Source: Collinsella sp. (GTDB lineage Bacteria; Actinomycetota; Coriobacteriia; Coriobacteriales; Coriobacteriaceae). Taken from it: a DNA stretch of 60,837 nt. This document shows positions 15,492-24,131 of this stretch, piece by piece. The translations under genes were made by a program, and so were the position numbers. The stretch is taken from positions 1 through 60,837 of the forward strand of contig DXMU01000029.1 in assembly GCA_019414025.1 (NCBI GenBank). Reading direction: 5' to 3'. The number at the start of each line of letters is the position of its first letter. Within the stretch, counting starts at the first letter, position 1. Below the pieces are notes generated by a model, which was not told the DNA's origin, searched no databases, and saw only the letters and a program-made list of their open reading frames with translations.

Positions 15492-16788
15492 CCTCGCCAT
15501 CCGCCTCGCCGCATCTGAGTCCGCATCGTCCACCATCCTCGCCAAGGATCGAACGCTTTCCTGCGACACCCGCCAAACGGGACTCAACAACAACGCGCTT
15601 GTGATCGGCCCCTCGGGAGCCGGCAAGACCCGAAACGTCCTCAAGCCCAACCTGCTGCAAATGAACGCAAGCTACATCGTGCTCGACACCAAAGGCACGC
15701 TCTGTCGCGAAGTGGGACCCGTGCTGGCAGCCCACGGTTACCGCGTGCAATGTCTCAACTTCGCCGACCTCAACACCGTCCCGGCCCTTGCGCCCGGCAT
15801 CGAGCGCTGCGGCTACAACCCCCTGAGGAACATTCGCCGCAAGGCGGACGGCAGGCCCAACCAGCAGGACATCCTCTCGGTGGCAAAGGCCATCTGCCCC
15901 ATCGAGGACAACAACCAGCCTTTCTGGGATCATGCGGCGGCAAACCTGCTGTCGTGTCTTATCGCCTACGTCACCGAACAGCTACCCGCCGACGAGCAGA
16001 CGATCAGCTCGGTCATCAAGCTGATCGAGCACCTGCAGGACGGTGCCACGAGTCGATTGTTTGACGACCTGATCACGACCGACCCCCAAAGCTATGCCCT
16101 CTCGCTATGGCGGCGCTACGCCATTACGCAAAATGCCGAGCGCATGCACGCGAGCATCGTCGGCATCCTTGCCGAAAAGGTCATGTGTCTGGGATTCGAC
16201 GGTGCGGCACAGCTCTATCGTGAGTGCCATCAGGTGGACTTCGCTTCCATGGGACACACCCCCTGCGCCCTGTTTGTAACCGTGAGCGATATTGACCGCA
16301 ATCTCGATCCGCTGACCGGCCTCTTTATTTCGCAGGCGTTTATGGGCCTCATTCGTGAGGCCGATAGGCAGCCCGACGGCAGCCTGCCCGTGCCCGTGCG
16401 CTTTATGCTCGATGACTTCGCAAATCTGCAGATCACCCAGATCGACAACGTGCTCTCGATTATCCGAAGCCGCAACATCTGGGCAACGCTGCTGCTGCAG
16501 TCGACCAACCAGCTCGATGCGCTCTATGGCGAGGCACGCGCACGCTCCATCATGGGCAACTGCGACACGCATCTGGTGCTGGCGTTCCAGGATCCCGAGA
16601 GTGCCCGGGTGTTTTCCGACCGCGCCGACGCGCTGCCCAGCACGCTCATGGCGACGCCGATCGATCGCTCGTGGCTCTTTGTACGCGGTCGCACTCCCGA
16701 ACAGGTCGAGCGCTTTAGGCTCGAAGACCATCCGCTCTACGGGGAGCTGCCCGAGGCGCAGCGAGGCCATGCGGAGGCCGAGATCTAG
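15484..16788 (+). CDS. VirD4/TraG-like ATPase lacking a membrane anchor
   Basis: 434 residues from ATG 15484, inside the end of the protease gene. Walker A is GPSGAGKT at residues 42-49. The next block, YIVLDTKGTL, matches the VirD4/TraG strand after Walker A. Walker B is FMLDDFANL (about 308-315), with DD where most coupling proteins have DE. LLQSTNQLDALYG and IMGNCDTHLVLAFQDPESA are typical TraG/VirD4 motifs. These proteins normally carry two N-terminal membrane helices and feed DNA or protein to a type IV secretion channel. Here they are absent, and no relaxase or other conjugation gene is nearby. Pairing with a ClpP-like protease suggests an ATPase-protease or another non-conjugative machine. 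Confidence 0.85.
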   Translation: MSNLAIRLAASESASSTILAKDRTLSCDTRQTGLNNNALVIGPSGAGKTRNVLKPNLLQMNASYIVLDTKGTLCREVGPVLAAHGYRVQCLNFADLNTVPALAPGIERCGYNPLRNIRRKADGRPNQQDILSVAKAICPIEDNNQPFWDHAAANLLSCLIAYVTEQLPADEQTISSVIKLIEHLQDGATSRLFDDLITTDPQSYALSLWRRYAITQNAERMHASIVGILAEKVMCLGFDGAAQLYRECHQVDFASMGHTPCALFVTVSDIDRNLDPLTGLFISQAFMGLIREADRQPDGSLPVPVRFMLDDFANLQITQIDNVLSIIRSRNIWATLLLQSTNQLDALYGEARARSIMGNCDTHLVLAFQDPESARVFSDRADALPSTLMATPIDRSWLFVRGRTPEQVERFRLEDHPLYGELPEAQRGHAEAEI

Positions 16789-16863
16789 GCGCAGGGTTCT
16801 CGCAGCGCGCGGCGCCCCAGCGATGTTCCACAAAAGCCGTGCGTCCCGGGACCACGGCAAAGC

Positions 16864-16897
16864 AAAGGGGCCCGCATCCGATAGGATACGGGCCCCT
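16864..16897 (-). terminator. pgi terminator
   Basis: 14-16 bp GC-rich hairpin after the pgi stop, followed by TTTGCTTT on the minus strand. It also faces the end of the ATPase gene from the other side. Confidence 0.8.
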
Positions 16898-16929
16898 GAC
16901 TATAAGGCGCGATGCGTTAACAGCAGCGA

Positions 16930-18624
16930 CTACTTGCGATGCGCGCGATAGAACTCGATGAGCGCCTGGGTCGAAGCGTCCTGCTCGGCCTTGGCGGCAT
17001 CGTCGTGGAAGGCAGGGGTGATCTGCTTGGCAAGCTGCTTGCCAAGCTCAACACCCCACTGGTCATAGGAGTCGATGCCCCAGACCGTACCCTCGACAAA
17101 CGTGATGTGCTCGTACAGGGCGATGAGCTCACCGAGTGCGAACGGGGTCAGCGTGTCGCCAAAGATCGAGGTCGTCGGGCGGTTGCCCTCAAAGCAACGG
17201 GCCGGGACGATCTGCTCGGGCGTGCCCTCGGCACGAACTTCGTCGGCCGTCTTGCCAAAGGCGAGCGCCTTGGTCTGGGCCAGGAAGTTGCCCAGGAACA
17301 GCTCATGCACGTCCTGGCCGCTATCGGTCGCAGGGTTGGCGGTATTGGCAAAGGCGATGAAATCGGCCGGGACCACCACAGTGCCCTGGTGCAGCAGCTG
17401 GTAGAAGGCATGCTGGCCGTTGGTGCCGGGCTCGCCCCAGAAGATCTCACCGGTGTCGGAGGTCACGGCGCTGCCGTCCCAACGGACATGCTTGCCGTTG
17501 GACTCCATGGTGAGCTGCTGCAGGTAGGCCGGGAAACGGTGCAGGTACTGGCAGTACGGCAGCACGGCATGGCTCTTGGAACCGAAGAAGTTGACGTACC
17601 AGACGTTGAACAGGCCCATTAGCGCGACGGCGTTGTTCTCGAGCGGGGTATTGCAGAAGTACTCGTCGATGGCGTGGAAGCCCTCGAGGAACTGCTGGAA
17701 GCGCTCGGGGCCGAGCACGACGATCAGCGACAGGCCCACGGCGGAGTCAACAGAATAGCGGCCGCCGACCCAGTTCCAGAAACCGAAGGCGTTGGCAGGG
17801 TCGATGCCGAAGGCCTCGACCTTCTCGAGCGCGGTGGAGACGGCGACGAAGTGCTTTGCCACGGCCTCGGCGTTCTGCTCATCGGAGCCGTCGATGGCGC
17901 CCTGAGCCTTGAGCTGCTCGAGCATCCAGGTCTTGACCTCGCGAGCGTTGGTGAGGGTCTCGAGCGTGGTGAAGGTCTTGGAGACGATGATCACGAGCGT
18001 GGTCTCGGGGTCCAAACCCTTAAGCTTCTCGGCCTGGTCGTTGGGGTCGATGTTGGAGATGTAGCGGCAATCGATACCGGCGTCGGCATAGGGGCGCAGA
18101 GCCTCGTAAGCCATGACCGGGCCCAGATCGGAGCCGCCGATGCCGATGGACACCAGGTGCTCGATCTTCTTGCCGGTAACGCCCTTCCACTCACCGGAGC
18201 GCACACGCTCGGCAAAAGCATACATGCGATCGAGGACCTCGTGCACGTCGGCGACGACGTCCTGGCCGTCAACGATGAGCTGGCCTTTCTCGCTCGCCGG
18301 ACGGCGCAGCGCGGTGTGCAGGACGGCGCGGTCCTCGGTGGTGTTGATGTGCTCGCCGGAGAACATGGCGTCGCGGCGCTCCTCGAGCTTCACCTCGCGG
18401 GCAAGATCGCACAGGAGCTTGACGGTCTCGTCGGTCACCAAGTTCTTGGACAGGTCGAAGTGCAGGTCACCGGCGTCAAAGCTCAGCTTGTTCACACGCT
18501 CCGCATCGGCAGCGAACCATGCCTTAAGGTCGATACCCTCGGCCTCGAGCTTCTCCTGATGGGCCTCGAGCGCCTTCCAAGCGGCGGTCGACGTAGCGTC
18601 GATAGGTGCGGCAACAGTTGCCAT
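16930..18624 (-). CDS. pgi: glucose-6-phosphate isomerase
   Basis: 564 residues from ATG 18624 after GAGGAGGACTTT. It is the long form of PGI. The signatures are IGIGGSDLGPVMAYEAL, VIIVSKTFTTLETLTN (phosphate-binding SKT), GGRYSVDSAVGLS and the C-terminal GQHAFYQLLHQGT and YEHITFVEGTVWGIDSYDQWGVELGK blocks. It interconverts glucose 6-phosphate and fructose 6-phosphate in glycolysis. Single gene with its own terminator; a decayed copy of its 3' end lies at 13375. Confidence 0.96.
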   Translation of the reverse strand: MATVAAPIDATSTAAWKALEAHQEKLEAEGIDLKAWFAADAERVNKLSFDAGDLHFDLSKNLVTDETVKLLCDLAREVKLEERRDAMFSGEHINTTEDRAVLHTALRRPASEKGQLIVDGQDVVADVHEVLDRMYAFAERVRSGEWKGVTGKKIEHLVSIGIGGSDLGPVMAYEALRPYADAGIDCRYISNIDPNDQAEKLKGLDPETTLVIIVSKTFTTLETLTNAREVKTWMLEQLKAQGAIDGSDEQNAEAVAKHFVAVSTALEKVEAFGIDPANAFGFWNWVGGRYSVDSAVGLSLIVVLGPERFQQFLEGFHAIDEYFCNTPLENNAVALMGLFNVWYVNFFGSKSHAVLPYCQYLHRFPAYLQQLTMESNGKHVRWDGSAVTSDTGEIFWGEPGTNGQHAFYQLLHQGTVVVPADFIAFANTANPATDSGQDVHELFLGNFLAQTKALAFGKTADEVRAEGTPEQIVPARCFEGNRPTTSIFGDTLTPFALGELIALYEHITFVEGTVWGIDSYDQWGVELGKQLAKQITPAFHDDAAKAEQDASTQALIEFYRAHRK

Positions 18625-18752
18625 AAAGTCCTCCTCAACATACGGGCGCATACCTCCATGCGCCCGGATAATCAGATGACCCTATTCTAGCGCAGGTCAA
18701 GACCGTAATCAGCGAGCGTTGCCAATCCGCCCCTAAACGGCGACCGACCAAA

Positions 18753-18812
18753 AAGGGACAGGTTAATTTTGGCAGGTCAAACGCTTTACCTACCAAAATT
18801 AACCTGTCCCTT
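18753..18812. terminator. 25-bp palindrome acting as terminator
   Basis: Arms 18753-18777 and 18788-18812 pair over 25 bases with one G-U pair. On the minus strand the hairpin ends in TTTTTGG just past the stop of the alcohol-dehydrogenase-like gene. The outer AAAAAGGGACAGGTT of the arm recurs at 19484, so it belongs to a local repeat family. Confidence 0.7.
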
Positions 18813-18823
18813 CCTGGCAGATA

Positions 18824-19399
18824 TTAGGCCGCAGCGCAGACGCTACCGAGCAACTCACGCAAAGGAGACCCGATGCCCTCCAGCAGTTCGGGCGCGATAA
18901 TGGCAAAAACGGGAACCTCGCCGGTGCCCACGACAGCAGGCACCTTGCCCTCCGAGACAATGCATCCATAAGGCACAAAGCCGTCTTCGCCGGCATCGAG
19001 CGCCGCCATGCGACGCGCGAGCTCGCGCGCAAAGCCGGCAGTATCGGCATCGCCAATCGCCAGGACAAAGTCCACGCCTTCGTCGGTCGCCAGGGCTACG
19101 GCCTCATCGACCAAATCGTCTCCCCCGTCGCCCCCGACCAAGCCGCAGCGAAAAAGCACGCGTTCGAGCAGAGCTCGATCAAGCGAGCCGAGCGCCGCCG
19201 AGACGAGCTCATCGTGCGTATGTTTGTCACCGCCCAACACGACCAGCGCCTTGGTGCCACCGTAGTGAGCGACCAATCGTCCGCACCAGCGAGCCACGTC
19301 TCCATCCGCAACAAGGCGCGTCGGCATACCAAACCCATAATTGACCATCTTTTCCACAACCCTTCCGTGCGTATAGGCGGTATCGATCGTTAGGCTCAT
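18824..19399 (-). CDS. half-length iron-alcohol-dehydrogenase-like protein
   Basis: 191 residues resembling only the N-terminal Rossmann half of iron-containing alcohol dehydrogenases: FGMPTRLVADGDVARW, GGTKALVVLGGDKHTHDE, then VDFVLAIGDADTAGFARELA. The nucleotide-binding GGGS motif of the family is replaced by IGDADT, and the metal-binding C-terminal half is absent. The frame ends naturally and there is no homology downstream, so this is a stable short form rather than a frameshift. Activity as a dehydrogenase is doubtful. The ribosome site is weak. Function unknown. Confidence 0.6.
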   Translation of the reverse strand: MSLTIDTAYTHGRVVEKMVNYGFGMPTRLVADGDVARWCGRLVAHYGGTKALVVLGGDKHTHDELVSAALGSLDRALLERVLFRCGLVGGDGGDDLVDEAVALATDEGVDFVLAIGDADTAGFARELARRMAALDAGEDGFVPYGCIVSEGKVPAVVGTGEVPVFAIIAPELLEGIGSPLRELLGSVCAAA

Positions 19400-19498
19400 G
19401 CTACGAAGCGAGCTTTTCCGAGCTGTTTCGCGCTCTTTAGGGCTGCGTTAAAAACCCGATGCAGCCGCACGACCATACCCGCCAAAAAGGGACAGGTT

Positions 19499-19527
19499 TT
19501 GACGGTGTCTGGTCGAGCGGGTATTAT
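19499..19527 (+). promoter_or_regulatory. promoter of the Y-family polymerase gene
   Basis: TTGACG at 19499-19504 and TATTAT at 19522-19527 with a 17-base spacer. The -10 runs directly into the LexA-like boxes. Confidence 0.7.
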
Positions 19528-19558
19528 CGAACAGGTATTCGATAAGAACATGTGTTTG
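19527..19558 (+). promoter_or_regulatory. two LexA-like SOS boxes
   Basis: TCGAACAGGTATTCGA at 19527-19542 is close to the Gram-positive consensus CGAAC-N4-GTTCG. A second, weaker match AGAACATGTGTTTG lies at 19545-19558. They cover the expected transcription start, as for a repressed SOS gene. Confidence 0.65.
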
Positions 19559-19570
19559 ATGGGAGGACGC

Positions 19571-21076
19571 GTGGCGCACGAGCAGCACACCTACATCTGC
19601 ATCGACCTCAAGACGTTTTATGCCAGCGTCGAGTGCGTGGACCGCGGGCTCGATCCACTCACCACCAACCTGGTCGTTGCCGACGAATCACGCGGACGCA
19701 CGACCATCTGCCTCGCCATCACACAGGCCATGAAGGACCTCGGGATACACAATCGCTGCCGTCTGTTCGAAATTCCCGATGGCATCGACTACATCACGGC
19801 CGTACCGCGCATGCAGCATTACATGGAGGTGTCGGCGAAAATCTACGGTATCTATCTGGAATACGTCAGCCCCCAGGACGTGCACGTCTACTCCATCGAT
19901 GAGTGCTTTATCGACGTGACGCCCTATCTGGACCTCTATCACACCGATGCGGAAGGGTTCGCCTGCACGCTGCGCGACGAGGTCCTCGCGCGCACCGGCA
20001 TCACGGCGACGGTCGGCATCGGCCCCAACCTATTCCAGGCCAAGGTAGCGCTCGACATTACCGCCAAGCACGTACCCAGCCGCATCGGCATACTCGACGA
20101 CGAGACCTTTCGCAAGGAGATCTGGCCCCATCGTCCCATCACCGATATCTGGGGCATCGGTCCCGGCGTGGCAGCCCGCCTCGAGAAATACGGCGTCTAC
20201 GATCTGATGGGCGTCGCGGCGCTCGACGAAAACCTGCTTTATGACGAGCTCGGCGTCAATGCCGAATATCTCATCGACCATGCCTTCGGGCGCGAGCCGA
20301 CAACCATCGCCGATATCCAAGCCTATCGCCCGCAGGCAACTTCGACCACCACAGGACAGGTGCTCTCGAAGGGTTATGCCTACGAACAGGCCTATACCGT
20401 CTTGCGCGAGATGGTCGACAACGCCGTTTTAGACTTGGTCGATAAGCACGTGGTCTGCGACAGTATCTCGCTCTTTGTGGGCTACGCGAGCGAACGCGCC
20501 GACATACGCCGCCTCGACGCCAGCGGTACAGCGCAGTATGTGGACGGATGCGGGCACCTGCGCTCGAGCACATCGAGTATCGAACCCACCGCAACCGCCG
20601 GCCCCGAGCTCGCGCCCCGTGCGCCCAAGCCCGTCCAGCGCGATGACGAACGGCGTCGCCTGGTGCGCGAAGCGCAGGCAATCGATGGCATCTTTGTGGG
20701 AGAGCATGGCGGCAAACCGCGCGGTGGCTATGCCGCACTCTTTGCGCACTCTAACGCCTCGCGAATGCTGCCCGAGCGTACCAATTCGTTTAAGAAGATC
20801 ATGGGCTATTTCGATGAGCTCTGGGCGCAGACTGTCGATCCCAAACGACCGGTCAAGCGCATCAACCTGGGATTTGGCAACCTCATGCCCGAGGAATTTG
20901 CCACCATCGATCTGTTCAGCGATATCGAGGCCGATGAGCGCGAGCGCGACCTGGCGCGCGCCGTCCTGGCCGTGAAAGGCAAGTACGGCAAGAACGCGCT
21001 CGTCAAGGGATTAAGCTTTACCGCCGGCGCCACCGCGCGCGAACGCAACGATCAGGTAGGAGGACATCGTGCCTAA
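19571..21076 (+). CDS. Y-family (UmuC/DinB-type) DNA polymerase
   Basis: About 501 residues from GTG 19571 (GGGAGG four bases before); in-frame ATGs at 19550 and 19559 overlap the operator and are less likely. Catalytic acidic residues lie in YICIDLKTFYASVE and VYSIDECFID; the helix-hairpin-helix region is WGIGPGVAARLEKYGV. The length and the inserted, poorly conserved segment near residues 335-370 resemble UvrX/YqjW-type polymerases of Gram-positives. These copy damaged templates and are SOS-induced, which fits the LexA-like boxes. It overlaps the next gene by 8 bases (GTGCCTAA). Confidence 0.9.
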   Translation: MAHEQHTYICIDLKTFYASVECVDRGLDPLTTNLVVADESRGRTTICLAITQAMKDLGIHNRCRLFEIPDGIDYITAVPRMQHYMEVSAKIYGIYLEYVSPQDVHVYSIDECFIDVTPYLDLYHTDAEGFACTLRDEVLARTGITATVGIGPNLFQAKVALDITAKHVPSRIGILDDETFRKEIWPHRPITDIWGIGPGVAARLEKYGVYDLMGVAALDENLLYDELGVNAEYLIDHAFGREPTTIADIQAYRPQATSTTTGQVLSKGYAYEQAYTVLREMVDNAVLDLVDKHVVCDSISLFVGYASERADIRRLDASGTAQYVDGCGHLRSSTSSIEPTATAGPELAPRAPKPVQRDDERRRLVREAQAIDGIFVGEHGGKPRGGYAALFAHSNASRMLPERTNSFKKIMGYFDELWAQTVDPKRPVKRINLGFGNLMPEEFATIDLFSDIEADERERDLARAVLAVKGKYGKNALVKGLSFTAGATARERNDQVGGHRA

Positions 21077-21494
21077 GTCCCAACAACAGCCGATGCGGCC
21101 ACCGACGCCTTTTGAACGTCTAGCGGACCCCGAGGGAAGACGTCGATCCGCCGACCCCAAGCTCACCGCCAACGGCGCCGTCCGTGCCGGCCGTGCCGCG
21201 CAGTTTATGCCCTTTGCCGCCCTCACGGGATACTACGAGCTCGTGCGTAAACAAGAGATCACCGCCGAGCCAAAATGCGAACTCACAGAAGAAAAAGCCC
21301 TCGAACTTTCGAAAAAGCTCGAGGGCCTCAAGCGTGGCGACTTGGTTCGTGTCACCTATTACGATACATACGGCTATCGCAGCCGCACCGGCATCCTCGA
21401 CGAGGCGCTCCCTGCTTTCAAACTCCTCAAGCTCAAAGATATCGCCATCGACTTCGACGACATCCAGGACATCGAGCTACGCGGACGAGCCTAG
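21069..21494 (+). CDS. YolD-like protein
   Basis: 141 residues from GTG 21069 with GTAGGAGG upstream. The core GRAAQFMPFAALTGYYELVRKQE is the YolD-family signature, followed by a helix and a small beta-rich C-terminal domain (GDLVRVTYYDTYGYRSRTGI). YolD proteins are encoded next to UvrX/UmuC-like polymerases in Bacillus and are thought to act as their UmuD-like partner. Coupling to the upstream polymerase gene supports that role here. Confidence 0.8.
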   Translation: MPKSQQQPMRPPTPFERLADPEGRRRSADPKLTANGAVRAGRAAQFMPFAALTGYYELVRKQEITAEPKCELTEEKALELSKKLEGLKRGDLVRVTYYDTYGYRSRTGILDEALPAFKLLKLKDIAIDFDDIQDIELRGRA

Positions 21495-21520
21495 ACAAGG
21501 ACGCGCATCCAAGGCAAGGC

Positions 21521-21904
21521 CTACAGCGTCATGACGTAGTAACCCGCATCTCTCACGGCAGCCTCAAGGACACCGCGATCGATCGGCCGCTTGGAGCGCA
21601 CGCGCGCTGTGTGGTCCGCATACGTCACCGTTGCCCACACGCCGTCCAGCGCATTGAGGGCATTCGTCACATTCCGAGCGCAGCCGTCGCAGCTCATGCC
21701 GCCGATAAGAAACTCCTCACGATAGGGGTAGTGGGACTCGTCGGTGTCTGCCACCACAACCCTCTTGGCTTTCTTTCCGCTTGCGCCATCACTGCAGCAA
21801 CTCTTCCCATGCGTCGACGCCGCAATACGGCGCAGCCCAAAGAACATACCAATAGCAATCACGCCCAGCACGATGAGATTCGCAGGGTTGAGCAAGTCAC
21901 TCAT
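21521..21904 (-). CDS. membrane-anchored heavy-metal-associated (HMA) domain protein
   Basis: 127 residues from ATG 21904. One N-terminal membrane helix (LIVLGVIAIGMFFGL) is followed by a linker with a CC pair and then an HMA domain with the metal-binding motif GGMSCDGC. HMA domains bind Cu(I) or related soft metals through the CxxC pair. The anchor suggests a copper-delivery or sensing protein at the membrane. No P-type ATPase is adjacent. A CsoR-like operator lies in the promoter, consistent with copper control. Confidence 0.82.
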   Translation of the reverse strand: MSDLLNPANLIVLGVIAIGMFFGLRRIAASTHGKSCCSDGASGKKAKRVVVADTDESHYPYREEFLIGGMSCDGCARNVTNALNALDGVWATVTYADHTARVRSKRPIDRGVLEAAVRDAGYYVMTL

Positions 21905-21933
21905 GCGTTCCCCTTTCAAGTAGCCCTATCTAG

Positions 21934-21950
21934 ATACCCCCATGGGGTGT
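21934..21950 (-). promoter_or_regulatory. CsoR-like operator
   Basis: ATACCCCCATGGGGTGT, 30 bases upstream of the HMA gene start, matches the TACCC(n)GGGGTA form of CsoR sites. No csoR gene is in the window. Confidence 0.5.
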
Positions 21951-22012
21951 TCCCATCTTAACCCAAAATCATGTCCGTTCGGTCAATTAGTTTCCCTCTT
22001 CAAACTTTTTAG

Positions 22013-22060
22013 TTGACCAAGGCTTACTTTCGTGTATAAGTTTTCCTAGGCTAACAGTTT
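22013..22060 (+). promoter_or_regulatory. promoter and DtxR-like half site of the DUF3793 gene
   Basis: TTGACC (22013-22018) and TATAAG (22035-22040) with a 16-base spacer. TAGGCTAAC at 22047-22055 matches half of the DtxR/IdeR consensus and would cover the start of transcription. An iron-dependent repressor is plausible for a flavodoxin operon, but only half the site is good. Confidence 0.4.
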
Positions 22061-22078
22061 AGATCCGTAAGGAGCGTC

Positions 22079-22783
22079 GTGACTCGAACCATAGACATCC
22101 CAACGTTTCAGGCGGCAGTCGTGCGCAACTGCTCCCCCACGCTCGCGGGCATCAAACCGGCATCGCTCTTTACCTACCCAGGAGTCTATGTCGATCAAGA
22201 CGGCTCAAGCGTAACTGCGGCGATCGAGGATCGCCGAGCACGCCTGCTCAACGTTATCGCCCGGTGCAACCGCGAGCTTAATCCGTTCGGCATCCATCTG
22301 AGCGTTTTGGTCTGGCGCCCCTGCGGGGCGCTCGTATACGCATATCGGCCCAATAGCCTCGCCACTTACCTTGCTGACCCGCGCGCCAAAACGGCACTCG
22401 CCAAGGAGGGCTACGACACCGGCAACCTCTCGGCATGTCTTGTGCACCTGGCATCGCGCATCACGCTCGCAAGCAATAACGCCGCGGAATGCGCATGCGG
22501 CCAAACCCGATGCGCATTGGACCATCAAGCACATTGCGACAACGGCTGCACCTGCGAGTTTCCACACGAAATTGGCTACTTCCTGGGGTACCCCTACGAC
22601 GACGTATACGAGTTCATCGCCCAGCGTGGCGAGAACTACAAGATCTTTGGAGCCTGGAAGGTCTATACGAATGTCGAGCAGGCGCTTGCGACGTTTGATG
22701 CGTACCGTGCCTGCACCCAACACCTCACCTTTATCTATCAGCAGGGCTGCAGCTTGGCGCAACTTGCCCAGGCGACCCGATAG
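22079..22783 (+). CDS. DUF3793 family protein
   Basis: 234 residues from GTG 22079 (TAAGGAG upstream). The family is recognised by FPHEIGYFLGYPYDDVYEFI near residue 162 and LLNVIARCNRELNPFGIHLSVLVW in the first third. An inserted cysteine cluster (CACGQTRC...CDNGCTCEF) lies just before the HEIGYFLGYP motif and may bind metal. DUF3793 genes are commonly paired with flavodoxin or iron-transport genes in Firmicutes and Coriobacteriia, as here. The biochemical role is unknown. Confidence 0.85.
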   Translation: MTRTIDIPTFQAAVVRNCSPTLAGIKPASLFTYPGVYVDQDGSSVTAAIEDRRARLLNVIARCNRELNPFGIHLSVLVWRPCGALVYAYRPNSLATYLADPRAKTALAKEGYDTGNLSACLVHLASRITLASNNAAECACGQTRCALDHQAHCDNGCTCEFPHEIGYFLGYPYDDVYEFIAQRGENYKIFGAWKVYTNVEQALATFDAYRACTQHLTFIYQQGCSLAQLAQATR

Positions 22784-22829
22784 AACGTACAAACCGCGGC
22801 CGCACGCCGCACAACCGAAAGGACTCAAC

Positions 22830-23249
22830 ATGAGCAAGATCGCCGTCGTCTATTGGAGCGGCACGGGCAACACCGAGGCCATGGCAAACCTCGTTGCCGA
22901 GGGCACCACGTCCGCGGGCGCCGAGGCCGAAGTCATCCCCTGCGCCGACTTCTCTGCCGACAGGGCCGCCGACTATGATGCCTTCGCCTTCGGTTGCCCC
23001 GCCATGGGCTCCGAGGAGCTTGAATACGATGAGTTCCAACCGATGTGGGACGAAGTCAAGGAAACCCTCGGCGACAAGAAGGTCGTCCTCTTTGGCTCTT
23101 ATTCGTGGGCCGAGGGCGAGTGGATGGACAACTGGAAGGCCGATGCCGACGAGGCAGGTGTCAACGTCGTCGATTCCGTCATTTGCTACGATGCACCCGA
23201 CGATGAGGGCGAGGCGGCCTGCCGCGCCCTTGGAGCCGAGCTCGTCTAG
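22830..23249 (+). CDS. flavodoxin
   Basis: 139 residues, a short-chain flavodoxin. The FMN phosphate loop is WSGTGNTEAMA, followed by FGCPAMGSEELE and LFGSYSWAEGEWMDNW around the isoalloxazine ring. It carries low-potential electrons and commonly replaces ferredoxin under iron limitation. It lies 46 bases after the DUF3793 gene in one transcription unit, with a terminator downstream. Confidence 0.93.
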   Translation: MSKIAVVYWSGTGNTEAMANLVAEGTTSAGAEAEVIPCADFSADRAADYDAFAFGCPAMGSEELEYDEFQPMWDEVKETLGDKKVVLFGSYSWAEGEWMDNWKADADEAGVNVVDSVICYDAPDDEGEAACRALGAELV

Positions 23250-23305
23250 CGGCAATGAGCTCCGCCCGTAACACGCTCTGCACCAAAACACATTCGCGTC
23301 CCAAC

Positions 23306-23342
23306 AAAAACGGGAGCCGGATCACATCCGGCTCCCGTTTTC
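23306..23342. terminator. bidirectional terminator
   Basis: A 15-bp stem AAAACGGGAGCCGGA/TCCGGCTCCCGTTTT serves the flavodoxin unit and the convergent amino-acid transporter. Confidence 0.9.
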
Positions 23343-23366
23343 TGCTATGTCGGTCATATAAAGCGG

Positions 23367-24119
<753 letters not shown>

Positions 24120-24131
24120 GATAGGACCTCC

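Noticed and set aside
15484..16788. Part of a conjugative element or prophage
   Set aside because: Only the VirD4-like ATPase points to conjugation. No relaxase, VirB-like, integrase or phage gene is seen within 13-23 kb.
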